Source: Massilia oculi
GTDB lineage: Bacteria; Pseudomonadota; Gammaproteobacteria; Burkholderiales; Burkholderiaceae_D
NCBI RefSeq assembly: GCF_003143515.1
Contig: NZ_CP029343.1
Coordinates: 4,650,001 to 4,714,000 of the forward strand
Direction of reading: 5' to 3'
DNA length: 64,000 bases
Made by a program: the position numbers and the translations under genes. Under the pieces are notes generated by a model that ran no database searches, was not told the DNA's origin, and worked only from the letters and a program-made list of their open reading frames with translations. Below are positions 40,445 to 50,598 of the stretch, one piece after another; position 1 is the first letter of the stretch, and every line of letters starts with the position of its first letter.

Positions 40445-40515
40445 TGGGCGCCGCCATGGCGGCGTAGCGGCCGCCATGGCATTATGATGGAGACGATGAA
40501 GCCGCGATGAGGTCA

Positions 40516-42789
40516 ATGAACGAGTCCAGCACCACCCCGAAGGATGCGCGCCGCGCGCTGTTCGAGCGCAGCGGCGTGCTGCTGGTCACGCGGGCGCCGC
40601 AGCCGGGGGCGCGGCCTGCGCCCGGCCAGCCCGGCACCGCGTCGGACTATGTCCAGCCCTTGCCCGACGTGTTCGTCGCGCTGCAGGACGATGGGCGCGT
40701 GCTCGCCTTCAACGGCCACGTCGACCTGGGCACCGGCATTCGCACCGCGCTGGCCCAGATCGTGGCCGAAGAGCTGTGCGTGCGGCTCGAGCGCGTCACC
40801 ATGGTGCTGGGTCACACCGAGGAAGCGCCGAATCAGGGCCCGACCATCGCCAGCGCCACCATCCAGATCTCGGCCATCCCGCTGCGCAAGGCGGCAGCCC
40901 AGGCGCGCGAGCACCTGCTCGCTCTCGCGGCGAGCCAGCTGCAGGCGCCGCGCGCGGCGCTGGCGATCAACGACGGGGTAATCCAGGTGCGCGCCGACGC
41001 CGGGCGCTGCACCAGCTACCCGGCGCTGCTGGCGGGGCGCACGATCGTGCTGGCGCTGGCGCAGGGCGAGGTGCCGCTCAAGCCGAGCGCCGACTACACC
41101 ATCGTCGGCCGCGAGGCGCCGCGGGTTGACATTCCCGCCAAGGTGCGCGCCCAGGCCGTGTATGTGCACGATATGCGGGTGCCCGGCATGCTGCACGCGC
41201 GCGTGGTGCGTCCGCCCTATCCGGGGCGCGACGGCGGCGCCTTCGTGGGCGCCTGCCTGCTGGCGGTCGAGCGCGACTCGATCGCGCACCTTCCCGGCAT
41301 CGTCGCGGTCGTGGTCGAGGGCGATTTCGTCGGCGTGGTGGCCGAGCGCGAGGAGCAGGCCCAGCGCGCGATGCGCGCGCTGAAGGTGCACTGGAAGGCG
41401 GCGCCGCCATTGGCGCCGATGGACGATCTCGAGGCTCGCCTGCGCGAGATTCCCGCGACCCGGCGCGAGCTGGTGCGCCAGGGCGACACCACGGCGGCGC
41501 TGGAGGCCGCCAGTGCGGTGCTGCAGCGGACCTATGTCTGGCCATACCAGATGCACGCCTCGATCGGCCCATCCTGCGCCGTCGCCGACTGGCGCGCCGA
41601 TGGCCTGACCGTCTGGTCGGGCACCCAGAATCCACACGTCATGCGCATCGACCTGGCGCGCCTGTGCGAGCTCGACGAAGGGCGCATCGAGGTGGTGCGG
41701 ATGGAAGGCGCCGGCTGCTATGGCCGTAACTGCGCCGACGACGTGGGCGCCGACGCCGCGCTGCTGTCGCGCGCGGTAGGGCGCCCGGTGCGGGTCCAGC
41801 TCACGCGCGAACAGGAGCATGCCTGGGAGCCCAAGGGCGCGGCGCAGCTGATGGACGTGCGCGGCGGCATCGGCGCCGACGGCGCCCCTGCAGCCTACGA
41901 GTTCACTACCCGCTACCCATCCAATGACGCGCCGGTGCTGGCCCTGCTGCTGACCGGCCGCATCCCGTCCGAACCGCGCGTGCTCGAGATGGGCGACCGC
42001 ACCGCGGTGCCGCCGTACGCCTATCCGCATGCGCTGGTCGCCTGCGACGACGTGGCGCCGATCGTGCGCGCCGGCTGGCTGCGGGGGGTGTCGGCGCTGC
42101 CCAATAGCTTCGCCCACGACTGCTTCATCGACGAACTGGCCGAACTGGCCGGGCAAGACCGCCTGGCCTATCGCCTGGCGCACCTCCCGGACGAGCGGGC
42201 GTGCGCGCTGCTGCGCGCGGTGGCGCGCAGGGCGGACTGGGAGCACGGCGCGACCGGCGCGCGCGGCAAGGTCGGCAGCGACGGCAAGCTGCGCGGGCGC
42301 GGCGTCGCCTATGCGCGCTACGTGCACAGCAAATTTCCCGGCTTCGGGGCCGCCTGGTCGGCCTGGGTGATCGATGTCGCGGTCGACCCGCGTGACGGCC
42401 ACCTTGAAGTGACGTCGCTGGTGGTCGGCCAGGACACCGGCCTGATGGTCAATCCGGCCGGCGTGCGCCACCAGGTGCACGGCAATATCGTCCAGTCGCT
42501 AAGCCGCGCGCTGAAAGAGGAGGTGACCTTCGACAGCCAGGGCACGACGAGCCTGGAATGGGGCGCCTATCCGATCCTGCGCTTTACCGAGGTGCCGCCG
42601 ATCGAGGTCGTGCTGATGGAGCGCCCCGACCAGCCGCCGCTGGGCTCCGGCGAATCGGCTTCGGTGCCGAGCGCCGCGGCGCTGGCGAACGCCCTGTTCG
42701 ACGCCACCGGCGTGCGCTTTCGCCAGCCGCCGTTCACGCACGAGAAGATACTTCGCGCGCTGGGATCAGTCGTCGATCATCTTGCGTAG
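40516..42789 (+). CDS. Molybdopterin-binding catalytic subunit of nicotinate dehydrogenase-type hydroxylase
   Basis: Xanthine dehydrogenase-family large subunit of 757 residues, IorB-like. It has the N-terminal Mo segment (FNGHVDLGTGIRTALAQIVAEEL; EEAPNQGPTIASATIQ), the middle domain, pterin loop GAGCYGRNCADD, REQEHAWEPKG and the catalytic Glu713 in PPLGSGESASVP. It has no heme motif. It is probably the active hydroxylase subunit for nicotinate, working with NicA and the cytochrome-fused NicB-like protein that lacks these features. Start 40516 has GAGG upstream; an ATG at 40507 is possible. Its 3' end overlaps the convergent regulator gene by 24 bases. Confidence 0.87.
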   Translation: MNESSTTPKDARRALFERSGVLLVTRAPQPGARPAPGQPGTASDYVQPLPDVFVALQDDGRVLAFNGHVDLGTGIRTALAQIVAEELCVRLERVTMVLGHTEEAPNQGPTIASATIQISAIPLRKAAAQAREHLLALAASQLQAPRAALAINDGVIQVRADAGRCTSYPALLAGRTIVLALAQGEVPLKPSADYTIVGREAPRVDIPAKVRAQAVYVHDMRVPGMLHARVVRPPYPGRDGGAFVGACLLAVERDSIAHLPGIVAVVVEGDFVGVVAEREEQAQRAMRALKVHWKAAPPLAPMDDLEARLREIPATRRELVRQGDTTAALEAASAVLQRTYVWPYQMHASIGPSCAVADWRADGLTVWSGTQNPHVMRIDLARLCELDEGRIEVVRMEGAGCYGRNCADDVGADAALLSRAVGRPVRVQLTREQEHAWEPKGAAQLMDVRGGIGADGAPAAYEFTTRYPSNDAPVLALLLTGRIPSEPRVLEMGDRTAVPPYAYPHALVACDDVAPIVRAGWLRGVSALPNSFAHDCFIDELAELAGQDRLAYRLAHLPDERACALLRAVARRADWEHGATGARGKVGSDGKLRGRGVAYARYVHSKFPGFGAAWSAWVIDVAVDPRDGHLEVTSLVVGQDTGLMVNPAGVRHQVHGNIVQSLSRALKEEVTFDSQGTTSLEWGAYPILRFTEVPPIEVVLMERPDQPPLGSGESASVPSAAALANALFDATGVRFRQPPFTHEKILRALGSVVDHLA

Positions 42790-43206
42790 CAAGAACACCA
42801 GGGCCAGGCGCTCGGCGGGGTTAAGCTTGCCGTAGGTGGCCTCGGTGATCTCGGTGGCCAGCGGCACGGTCTCGGCGACCAGCTGGCTGCCGCTCGCGCT
42901 GAGCGACACCAGCACCTTGCGGCGGTCGGTCTCGTCGTGCGACAGCACGATCAGGTCGCGCGACTTGAGGCGCTCGACGATGCCGCGGATCGTGCCCTGA
43001 TCGATCGCGGTCACCTTCACCACGTCGCTCAGCGAGCAGCTGCGCATGTCGCGGATCGCGCACAGGGTGACGAATTGCGCCGCCGTCAGGTTGGAGTCGA
43101 GGATGTGCTGCTGGAAGATGGCGGCGTGGTGCTGGTAGGCGCGCCGCAGCAGATGGCCGATCTGGTCGGAGAACTGATAGTCCCTGGTAGTTGATTTCTT
43201 GTTCAT
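42766..43206 (-). CDS. nicR: MarR-family regulator, NicR-like
   Basis: MarR winged-helix repressor of 146 residues (a start at 43215 adds three). DNA-binding helix region SLSDVVKVTAIDQGTIRGIVERLKSRDLIVLSHDETDRRKVLVSL is clear, and the N-terminal helix FSDQIGHLLRRAYQHHAAIFQQHI is the dimerisation part. Its position inside the nicotinate cluster and the MarR family match NicR, the 6-hydroxynicotinate-responsive repressor of Pseudomonas. The palindromes TATAGTG-N4-CACTATA around the cluster are its likely targets. Confidence 0.82.
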   Translation of the reverse strand: MNKKSTTRDYQFSDQIGHLLRRAYQHHAAIFQQHILDSNLTAAQFVTLCAIRDMRSCSLSDVVKVTAIDQGTIRGIVERLKSRDLIVLSHDETDRRKVLVSLSASGSQLVAETVPLATEITEATYGKLNPAERLALVFLLRKMIDD

Positions 43207-43363
43207 GGCCGCCATGTTATCCCGGCTTTGCGCCGGTGTGCCATCGCCGCTGTGCAAAGGGCGACAAATTGTTGGCGGACCCGGCTGGCGCGACGTCTGG
43301 CGGGAGGGAAGCGTCCTTCGGGACGGCTGTTTTGGCTGGTTCATATGAATGTGAGGTAAAACG

Positions 43364-43978
43364 ATGTTGATCAATTTCGCGGACGTCAAGCCCGCGCAAG
43401 CCTATGCCTGGATGGCGTCGCTGATCGTGCCCCGGCCCATCGCCTGGGTGTCGACGATCGGCGCCGACGGGGTGCGTAACCTCGCTCCCTTCAGCTTTTT
43501 CCAGATGGTGACCAGCAAGCCGCCGACGCTGCTGGTCTGTCCGCTGCTGCAGCGCGGCGGCGCGCCCAAGGACACGCTGGCGAACATCCGCGCCACCGGC
43601 GAGTTCGTGGTCAACCTGGCCGGCCCGGCACAGGCGCAGGCGCTCAATGCCACCTCGTCGGCCTTCGAGGCCGGGGTCGACGAATTCGCGGCCTGCGGCG
43701 TCGATCCCGCTGCCAGCAGCCTGGTGGCGCCGCCGCGCGTGGCCGGCGCGGCGGCCAGCTTCGAATGCCGGCTGGCCCGGCTCGAACCGTATCCGCCAGA
43801 GGCGCCGTCGTGCCACCTGGTGTTCGGCGAGGTGCTGGCCGTGCACGTCGACGACACCCTGCTCGGCCCGGATGGCGTGCTCGATCCCGGCAAGGTCGAC
43901 CTGCTGTTCAGGATGGGCGGCGACTGGTACGGCAGCACCGGCGCGCAAGCCAACTTCACCCTGTCGCGACCGGCCTGA
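43364..43978 (+). CDS. Flavin reductase-like FMN-binding protein
   Basis: A 204-residue DIM6/NTAB-type flavin reductase fold protein (PRPIAWVSTIGADGVRNLAPFSFFQMVTSKPPTLLVCPL; LANIRATGEFVVNL; CRLARLEPYP). Start has a GAGG ribosome site. Divergent from nicR. NicC is a one-component FAD hydroxylase and should not need a separate reductase, so the role in the cluster is unclear; it could be an accessory enzyme for another N-heterocycle. Confidence 0.83.
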   Translation: MLINFADVKPAQAYAWMASLIVPRPIAWVSTIGADGVRNLAPFSFFQMVTSKPPTLLVCPLLQRGGAPKDTLANIRATGEFVVNLAGPAQAQALNATSSAFEAGVDEFAACGVDPAASSLVAPPRVAGAAASFECRLARLEPYPPEAPSCHLVFGEVLAVHVDDTLLGPDGVLDPGKVDLLFRMGGDWYGSTGAQANFTLSRPA

Positions 43979-44093
43979 GGCTGCCCTCGCGTTCTTCTGC
44001 GTGCCGCCGCGAAGCGCCCGCGGCGTCCAATCTGGTGCAAGCGCGCAACGCCATGCGCACAAGATGGGTGCAATCGCGCTGCAACAGAAAAAA

Positions 44094-44111
44094 TATAGTG
44101 CACACATTATA
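44094..44111. promoter_or_regulatory. Candidate NicR operator upstream of porin (distal)
   Basis: TATAGTG-CACA-CATTATA; matches the 37038 site in 13 of 14 arm positions (one change in the right arm). Confidence 0.65.
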
Positions 44112-44260
44112 AATCATTCGCCTTGCCAGCATGTCGGCAATAGCCCGACGATGCGCGAATTTCAGCGTTGAATCCAAGATTGACCGATTAAACATCGCGG
44201 TTGTGCGCTGCAATGGCGCGCCAAAAAGTGCTGGTACGAGACTTGCTAAAGTGTGTTGAA

Positions 44261-44278
44261 AAGAGTGTATACACCATA
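44261..44278. promoter_or_regulatory. Candidate NicR operator upstream of porin (proximal)
   Basis: AAGAGTG-TATA-CACCATA, sharing the GTG-N4-CAC core and part of each arm, 60 bases before the porin start. Confidence 0.5.
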
Positions 44279-44337
44279 AAATCAATGTGTAGTACGCGGC
44301 ATTCCAGTTCACCACACCATAGTCAGGGATCGCATCG

Positions 44338-45378
44338 ATGAAGAAGATATTGGCAGCAGGGACGGTTGGCATTCTTTGTGCGGGCGGCGCGGCCGCCCAG
44401 TCGAACGTCGTCGTGTACGGCGTGCTCGACACGTATATGGGCTATACCAATGCCGAGGGCGCCGGCAATGTGCTGTCGCTCGACAGCGGCGCCTACCAGG
44501 CCAGCCGCGTCGGCCTGCGCGGCGCGGAAAGCCTGGGCGACGGGCTGCGCGCCACCTGGCAGCTCGAGAGCGGCCTGGCCTCCGATACCGGCGCCCAGCA
44601 CGATGCCGGGCGCGTGTTCAACCGCCAGGCCTGGGTTGGCCTCGGCGGAAACTGGGGCGAGCTGCGTGTGGGCCGCCAGAACTCATCGAACTTCCTGATG
44701 ATCGCGCGCCTCGACACGTTTGCCGGCGCCACCTACGGCTCCTTTCTCAACAACGTCTCCGCCTATACGCCGCGCTACGACAACGTGGTCGGCTACCTGT
44801 CGCCGGTGGTGAGCGGCTTCAAGCTGCAGGCCTACTACAGCCTGGGCGAGCGCAGCGATCCCCATGACGGGATGAGCACGGCCGTGCTGGCCGGCGAGTA
44901 TGAGAAAGGGCCGCTCTACCTGGGCGTGAGTTCGTCGCGCCAGAAGAGCGCCAACGGCCAGGAGACGACCCAGTCGACCTTCGCCGGCGGCGCCTACGAC
45001 TACGGCCGGGGCGTGGTCTACCTCGGCTACTACCGCGGCAACAATCTGGGCGCGGCCCCCGCGACCAATGTGCGCGGCTCCTACTACAGCGCGTACTCGC
45101 TGTCGGCCAACTTCCGGCTCGGCGGCGGCACCACCATCGGCGCAGGGCTGGGCTGGGGCGTCGACGGCACGAGCAATGACCGGGATGCGCGCCAGATCAG
45201 CCTGATCGCCATGCACGACCTGTCCAAGCGCACCATGCTGTACGCGACCCTCGCGCACCTGGTCAACGACGGCGGCGCCGCGTTCACCTTCAGCGCCGCC
45301 GCGCCGATCCCGAAGAACGTGCCGGCCGCGGGCGGCAACGTCGATGGCGTGCAGTTCGGGATCAGGCACTTGTTCTGA
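44338..45378 (+). CDS. Betaproteobacterial general porin, niacin-cluster linked
   Basis: Outer-membrane trimeric porin of 346 residues with a signal peptide (MKKILAAGTVGILCAGGAAAQ) and the beta-type opening SNVVVYGVLDTYMGY. It has the family SRVGLRGAESLGDGLRATWQLESG and FNRQAWVGLGGNWGELRVGRQ, and ends in the usual aromatic residue (VQFGIRHLF). The location between operator-like repeats and the nicotinate genes suggests uptake of nicotinate or related pyridines, like NicP of Pseudomonas, though the family differs from OprD. Confidence 0.88.
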   Translation: MKKILAAGTVGILCAGGAAAQSNVVVYGVLDTYMGYTNAEGAGNVLSLDSGAYQASRVGLRGAESLGDGLRATWQLESGLASDTGAQHDAGRVFNRQAWVGLGGNWGELRVGRQNSSNFLMIARLDTFAGATYGSFLNNVSAYTPRYDNVVGYLSPVVSGFKLQAYYSLGERSDPHDGMSTAVLAGEYEKGPLYLGVSSSRQKSANGQETTQSTFAGGAYDYGRGVVYLGYYRGNNLGAAPATNVRGSYYSAYSLSANFRLGGGTTIGAGLGWGVDGTSNDRDARQISLIAMHDLSKRTMLYATLAHLVNDGGAAFTFSAAAPIPKNVPAAGGNVDGVQFGIRHLF

Positions 45379-45387
45379 TCGTCAAAA

Positions 45388-45405
45388 TATAGTGTGTGCA
45401 CTTTA
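45388..45405. promoter_or_regulatory. Candidate NicR operator between porin and nicC
   Basis: TATAGTG-TGTG-CACTTTA, differing from the perfect 37038 site at one position. Confidence 0.65.
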
Positions 45406-45538
45406 AAAAATGTGCACATGCGGTGAATGGTTCCGTCCCTGTCATGGCCCGGACGGAACGCGCCATATTGGCACTTTCATCCATGAAAACGGGACTTTTC
45501 GCACTGCGCTGCAGCATGAATAAATATATGCAGAGTAA

Positions 45539-46837
<1,299 letters not shown>

Positions 46838-46935
46838 GGGTGGTGACCGTGGCGCGATTCTCGCGAGAGGATCGCGCCAGGGCAGGGCTGTTCCCGGGCG
46901 CGTAGGGACGACAATACAATGACGGTAAAGTGAGG

Positions 46936-48315
46936 ATGAATGACATGGTTACTTCAGTCACGGCAGATGGCGGCGGCATGGCGGCGCCAGCAAGCAATCC
47001 CGGCGTAGCGCCGGCGTCGGTGGAGAAAGGCCTGCAGACCGCGGGCGTGGGCAAGTTCCAGTATCGTCTGTTCGTGATCTTCGGCCTGGTCTGGCTGGCG
47101 GACGCGATGCAGGTGCTATCGATCGGCTTTTCGGCGCCGTCGATCGCCAAGACCTTCGGCATCACGATGCCGCAGGCGCTGCAGACCGGCACCTTCTTCT
47201 TCGTGGGGATGCTGATCGGCGCCTTCGTGTTCGGCCGCCTGGCCGACCGTATCGGCCGCCGTCCGGTCCTGATGATGGCGGTCGTGATCGACGCCTGCTT
47301 CGGGGTGGCGTCGGCGTTCGCGCCCGACTTCACCTGGCTGCTGGTGCTGCGCTTCATGACCGGCATCGGCGTGGGCGCGACCCTGCCGGTCGACTACACG
47401 ATGATGGCCGAGTTTCTTCCAAGCGACCGGCGCGGCCGCTGGCTGGTGCTGCTGGAATCGTTCTGGGCCTTCGGCACCATCTTCCTGGCGATCCTGGCCC
47501 TGTATGCGGTGCAGTGGGGCGACGACGCCTGGCGCGTGATCTTCTTCGTCACCGGCCTGCCGGCCCTGATCGGCGTGGTCCTGCGCTTCTACGTGCCCGA
47601 GTCGCCCATGTACCTCAACCGCAACGGCAAGTCGGAACAGGCGCGCGCGATCCTGGCGCGGGTGGCCAAGGTCAACGGCCGCGACGTCGAGATCCCGAAA
47701 CTGCAGCCTGAAACGACGCCGCGCAAATCGCTGTCGGCGCTGTTCTCGGGCAGCCTGCGCCGGCGCAGCCTGGCGCTGATGGTGGCCTGGGGCCTGATCT
47801 CGGTGGCGTACTATGGCGTGTTCGTCTACCTGCCGGTGAAACTGAGCGCCGAAGGCTTCGGCTTCATGCGCGGCCAGGAATTCCTGATCCTGCTGGCCGT
47901 GGTCCAGCTGCCTGGTTTCGCCCTGTCGGCCTATGGTGTGGAACGCTGGGGACGCAAGCCGACGCTGGTGGGCTTCCTGCTGCTGAGCGCCTGCGGCTGC
48001 CTGCTGTACAGCCTGGGAACCTCGACCGCCGTGGTGGTGGGCTCAACGCTCTTGATGAGCTTTGCGCTGCTGGGCACCTGGGGCGCGCTGTATGCCTTCA
48101 CGCCCGAGGTCTATCCGACCGACCTGCGCGCCAGCGGCATGGGCATGGCCGGCGCGATCGCACGCTTCGGCGGCCTGTTCGCGCCGATGATCATCGCACC
48201 CGTGATGGCGACCCAGTTCACGCTGTCGCTGGTCATGCTGTCGGCCTTCCTGGTCGTCGGTGCGATCGCCATCATGTGCGTCGATCAGGAGTCGCGCAAC
48301 CGGGCGCTCGACTGA
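46936..48315 (+). CDS. NiaP-like MFS niacin transporter
   Basis: Major facilitator transporter of 459 residues with 12 predicted helices and a soluble N-terminus. It has the MFS loop motif GRLADRIGRRPVLM after helix 2 and VDYTMMAEFLPSDRRGRWLVLLESFWAFG in helices 4-5, typical of the niacin/aromatic-acid symporter groups (NiaP). The ATG at 46936 has GTGAGG upstream. It follows nicC by 98 bases, so nicotinate is the likely substrate. Confidence 0.85.
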   Translation: MNDMVTSVTADGGGMAAPASNPGVAPASVEKGLQTAGVGKFQYRLFVIFGLVWLADAMQVLSIGFSAPSIAKTFGITMPQALQTGTFFFVGMLIGAFVFGRLADRIGRRPVLMMAVVIDACFGVASAFAPDFTWLLVLRFMTGIGVGATLPVDYTMMAEFLPSDRRGRWLVLLESFWAFGTIFLAILALYAVQWGDDAWRVIFFVTGLPALIGVVLRFYVPESPMYLNRNGKSEQARAILARVAKVNGRDVEIPKLQPETTPRKSLSALFSGSLRRRSLALMVAWGLISVAYYGVFVYLPVKLSAEGFGFMRGQEFLILLAVVQLPGFALSAYGVERWGRKPTLVGFLLLSACGCLLYSLGTSTAVVVGSTLLMSFALLGTWGALYAFTPEVYPTDLRASGMGMAGAIARFGGLFAPMIIAPVMATQFTLSLVMLSAFLVVGAIAIMCVDQESRNRALD

Positions 48316-48343
48316 GCGCCAGAGCGCCGGCCCGGCATGGCTG

Positions 48344-48372
48344 TTGAGAGTTTGGATCGGCTCGGCTACGAT
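48344..48372 (+). promoter_or_regulatory. Promoter of the NadR-like gene
   Basis: TTGAGA (48344-48349), 17-base spacer, TACGAT (48367-48372), 28 bases before the ATG. A separate promoter suggests this gene is not simply part of the nicotinate transcript. Confidence 0.6.
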
Positions 48373-48400
48373 AGCGGGCTGATTCTCACTGGATACGAAT

Positions 48401-48988
48401 ATGGAACAGCAGGGCGGGCGGCGCGATGCCGGGATGGTCGTGTTCGTGGGCGCGGAGTCGACCGGCAAGTCGACGCTGGCCTGCTATCTGGCAGAACGCC
48501 AGCGGGCCGGCTTCGTTCCCGAGATCGGCCGCTTCATCTGGGAAGAAAAGCAGGGCAGGCTCACGGCCGACGATTACGTCGAGATCGCCGAACGGCACCG
48601 CGATGCCGAGGATGCCGCCCTCGCGCACGAAGCCGGCTCCCATGTTTTCGTCGACACCAATGCCTTGACCACGCTGCTGCTCGGCCTGTGCTTCGGCCAG
48701 GTCACCGAACCGGTCCCGCCCGCGCTGCTGCATTACGCCGACGACTGCCGCACCCGCTACCTGCACCATTTCGTCTGTGCCGACGACATCCCGTATGAAG
48801 AAGAACCGGGTGTGCGCGAAAACGCCGGCTGGCGCACGCATATCCAGCGCCTGGTGCTGGAAGACCTCGACCGGCGCGGCATCGACTACACGGTGTTGAC
48901 GGGCGCGCTGGAACAGCGCGCCGCGAAGGTGATGGAAGTCCTGGCCACGATCGGCCAGGACCGGGAGCTTACGCGCGCAGCTGCGTGA
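48401..48988 (+). CDS. NadR/Ttd14-like ATPase, possible ribosylnicotinamide kinase
   Basis: A 195-residue AAA_28/NadR kinase-domain protein with Walker A VGAESTGKST, EIGRFIWEEKQGRLTADDYVEIAERH and a Walker B-like HVFVDTNALTT. It matches the C-terminal ribosylnicotinamide kinase domain of NadR without the adenylyltransferase or HTH part. A role in NAD salvage is plausible beside the niacin genes, but other NadR-domain kinases are known. Convergent with the next gene, overlapping it by 20 bases. Confidence 0.75.
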   Translation: MEQQGGRRDAGMVVFVGAESTGKSTLACYLAERQRAGFVPEIGRFIWEEKQGRLTADDYVEIAERHRDAEDAALAHEAGSHVFVDTNALTTLLLGLCFGQVTEPVPPALLHYADDCRTRYLHHFVCADDIPYEEEPGVRENAGWRTHIQRLVLEDLDRRGIDYTVLTGALEQRAAKVMEVLATIGQDRELTRAAA

Positions 48989-49550
48989 TGCCAAAATCCG
49001 CCAGGTGCTGCTCGAGCGCGAACACGTGCGGATCGGGCTTGCCGAGTTCGCGCAAGGCATGGGCCAGGCCGAGCAGGTATTCGCTGTTCGGACCGCTCGG
49101 TCCGCGGGCCGTGGCGATCTGGCGCGCGATGTCGACTTCGTCGGCCGGGCCGAGATAGGCCTCGTTCTCGTGCGTGGCGATATAGACGATCCCTTCGTCG
49201 CTGCTGCCGTCGTCGAAATGCATCTCGGTCGCCAGTCTCAGGTAGCCATTCTTTTCGCGGTGGTCCAGGTGGGCGAATTCTTCCGGCGTCACCAGGTAGG
49301 CCATGCCATGGCAATGCGCGCCGGCGTCCGGCACCAGGGTGACGACGCGCCCCGGCGCCGTCTCGGTGCCGCGATGGTCGTGCGAACCCTGCCAGAAGCG
49401 CCGCGACCAGCCGCCGATATGGGCCGGGCGCCGGTCGAGATAGGGAAAATCGGCCTTGAAGATCAGCGAACCGTAACCGAACAGCCACACGCTCTGATGG
49501 CTGTCGAACTTGTTCATCCGCTGGTTGATCGCGATCGTATCGTGGGACAT
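48969..49550 (-). CDS. Gamma-glutamylcyclotransferase (ChaC-like)
   Basis: A 193-residue ChaC-family protein. The glycine loop VWLFGYGSLIFKADFPYLDRRPAHI, WSRRFWQGSHDHRGTETAPGRVVTLV and the catalytic-Glu region HREKNGY are visible. It would act on glutathione or gamma-glutamyl peptides to give 5-oxoproline. Starts at 49550 or 49517 are both plausible; the open frame continues to 49583. Confidence 0.85.
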   Translation of the reverse strand: MSHDTIAINQRMNKFDSHQSVWLFGYGSLIFKADFPYLDRRPAHIGGWSRRFWQGSHDHRGTETAPGRVVTLVPDAGAHCHGMAYLVTPEEFAHLDHREKNGYLRLATEMHFDDGSSDEGIVYIATHENEAYLGPADEVDIARQIATARGPSGPNSEYLLGLAHALRELGKPDPHVFALEQHLADFGITQLRA

Positions 49551-49602
49551 CGTGAGGTCGGAGCAAAGACAGATGCCGCTCATTGTAGCGCGGTCAGCAT
49601 CG

Positions 49603-50502
49603 TCAGCGTTGCGACCGTTTTACATATCCAAACAGGAAATTGATATAACTCTCGGCCGCCGGCGACAGCGAGCGGCCGGGGCGGGTGTAGATAAAGAAAC
49701 GCCGCGTCAGCACCGGCTCGTCGAGCGGCCGTAACACCAGCCCATGCAGCTTCACCAGCGGCTCGGCATACGGCAGGCAGACCGTCACCCCAAGCCCGGC
49801 GCTGACCATCGCCAGCGCCGTGGTCATGAAGGTCACCTCGTGCGCCGGCTTGATGGGTGTCTCGCGCAGCGACGCGTGCATATCGTCCAATAGCCGCTCT
49901 GTGAACTGGCCCTGCAGAGAAATGAAAGGGAAGCTCGCCACGTCGCGCCAGCTCAGGCGCGACAGCGAAGCCAGCGGGTGATCCTGTGGAAACACCAGCG
50001 CGAACGGCATTTCGAACAGCTCGCGCGCCTCCAGCGGCGGCGCCGGCACCCGCTCGGGCCCGATACCCACGTCCGCCTCGCCCGACAGGACGCGCGCGAT
50101 CACGCCCTCCACCTCGGTGTCGGCCAGGCGCAGCTCGATCGCGGGATGCTCGGCCCGGTAGGCCGCGATCGCCTGCGGCAGCAGCGTGCACGACATCAGC
50201 TGCGGCGCCGCGATCCGCACCAGCCCCTTCTTGAGTTGCGTGTGATCGGCGACGTTAGCCAGCGCACCGTCCAGGTCATCGATCATCTGGCTAAATAGGG
50301 GAAACAATTCGCGGCCGATGTCGGTCAATACGATCCTGCGCGTGCTGCGGTCGACCACGCGCGCACCGAGGGTCTGTTCGAGTTCCTTGATCAGCCCGGA
50401 CAGCGCCGACTGCGTCACGTGGATCGCCTGCGCCGCGAGCGTGAAATTGCCGGTCTTGGCCAGGGCGACGAAGGCGCGCATCTGGCGCAAGGTTGGATTC
50501 AT
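49603..50502 (-). CDS. LysR-family transcriptional regulator
   Basis: A 299-residue LysR regulator: N-terminal winged helix (MRAFVALAKTGNFTLAAQAIHVTQSALSGLIKELEQTLGARVVDRSTRRIVLTD) and a type 2 periplasmic-binding-like effector domain. It is divergent from the FAH-family hydrolase gene (96-base gap), so it probably controls that gene and maiA. The gap holds a short ATAC-N5-GTAT repeat (50530-50542) that might be its site. Confidence 0.88.
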   Translation of the reverse strand: MNPTLRQMRAFVALAKTGNFTLAAQAIHVTQSALSGLIKELEQTLGARVVDRSTRRIVLTDIGRELFPLFSQMIDDLDGALANVADHTQLKKGLVRIAAPQLMSCTLLPQAIAAYRAEHPAIELRLADTEVEGVIARVLSGEADVGIGPERVPAPPLEARELFEMPFALVFPQDHPLASLSRLSWRDVASFPFISLQGQFTERLLDDMHASLRETPIKPAHEVTFMTTALAMVSAGLGVTVCLPYAEPLVKLHGLVLRPLDEPVLTRRFFIYTRPGRSLSPAAESYINFLFGYVKRSQR

Positions 50503-50598
50503 GAGAAAACCTGATAAATCGGGTTGAAAATACTGTTTGTATGATAGTGGCTTTTGATTTGTAATGGTGGCTACTCAGCAATATCGAAGGGATTACTC

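Larger units (their letters stand above)
43979..44337. other. Leader region between flavin reductase and porin genes
   Basis: 359 bases with no supported gene. It holds two operator-like palindromes: TATAGTG-CACA-CATTATA (44094-44111) and AAGAGTG-TATA-CACCATA (44261-44278). Short promoter-like boxes TTGAAA (44256-44261) and TAAAAT (44277-44282) flank the second but with a 15-base spacer, so the porin promoter is not certain. The rest looks ordinary and AT-richer than the genes. Confidence 0.6.

Noticed and set aside
41078..41635. Arg/Ala-rich minus-strand ORFs inside the Mo subunit gene
   Set aside because: They are shadow frames of the high-GC coding strand with no motif.
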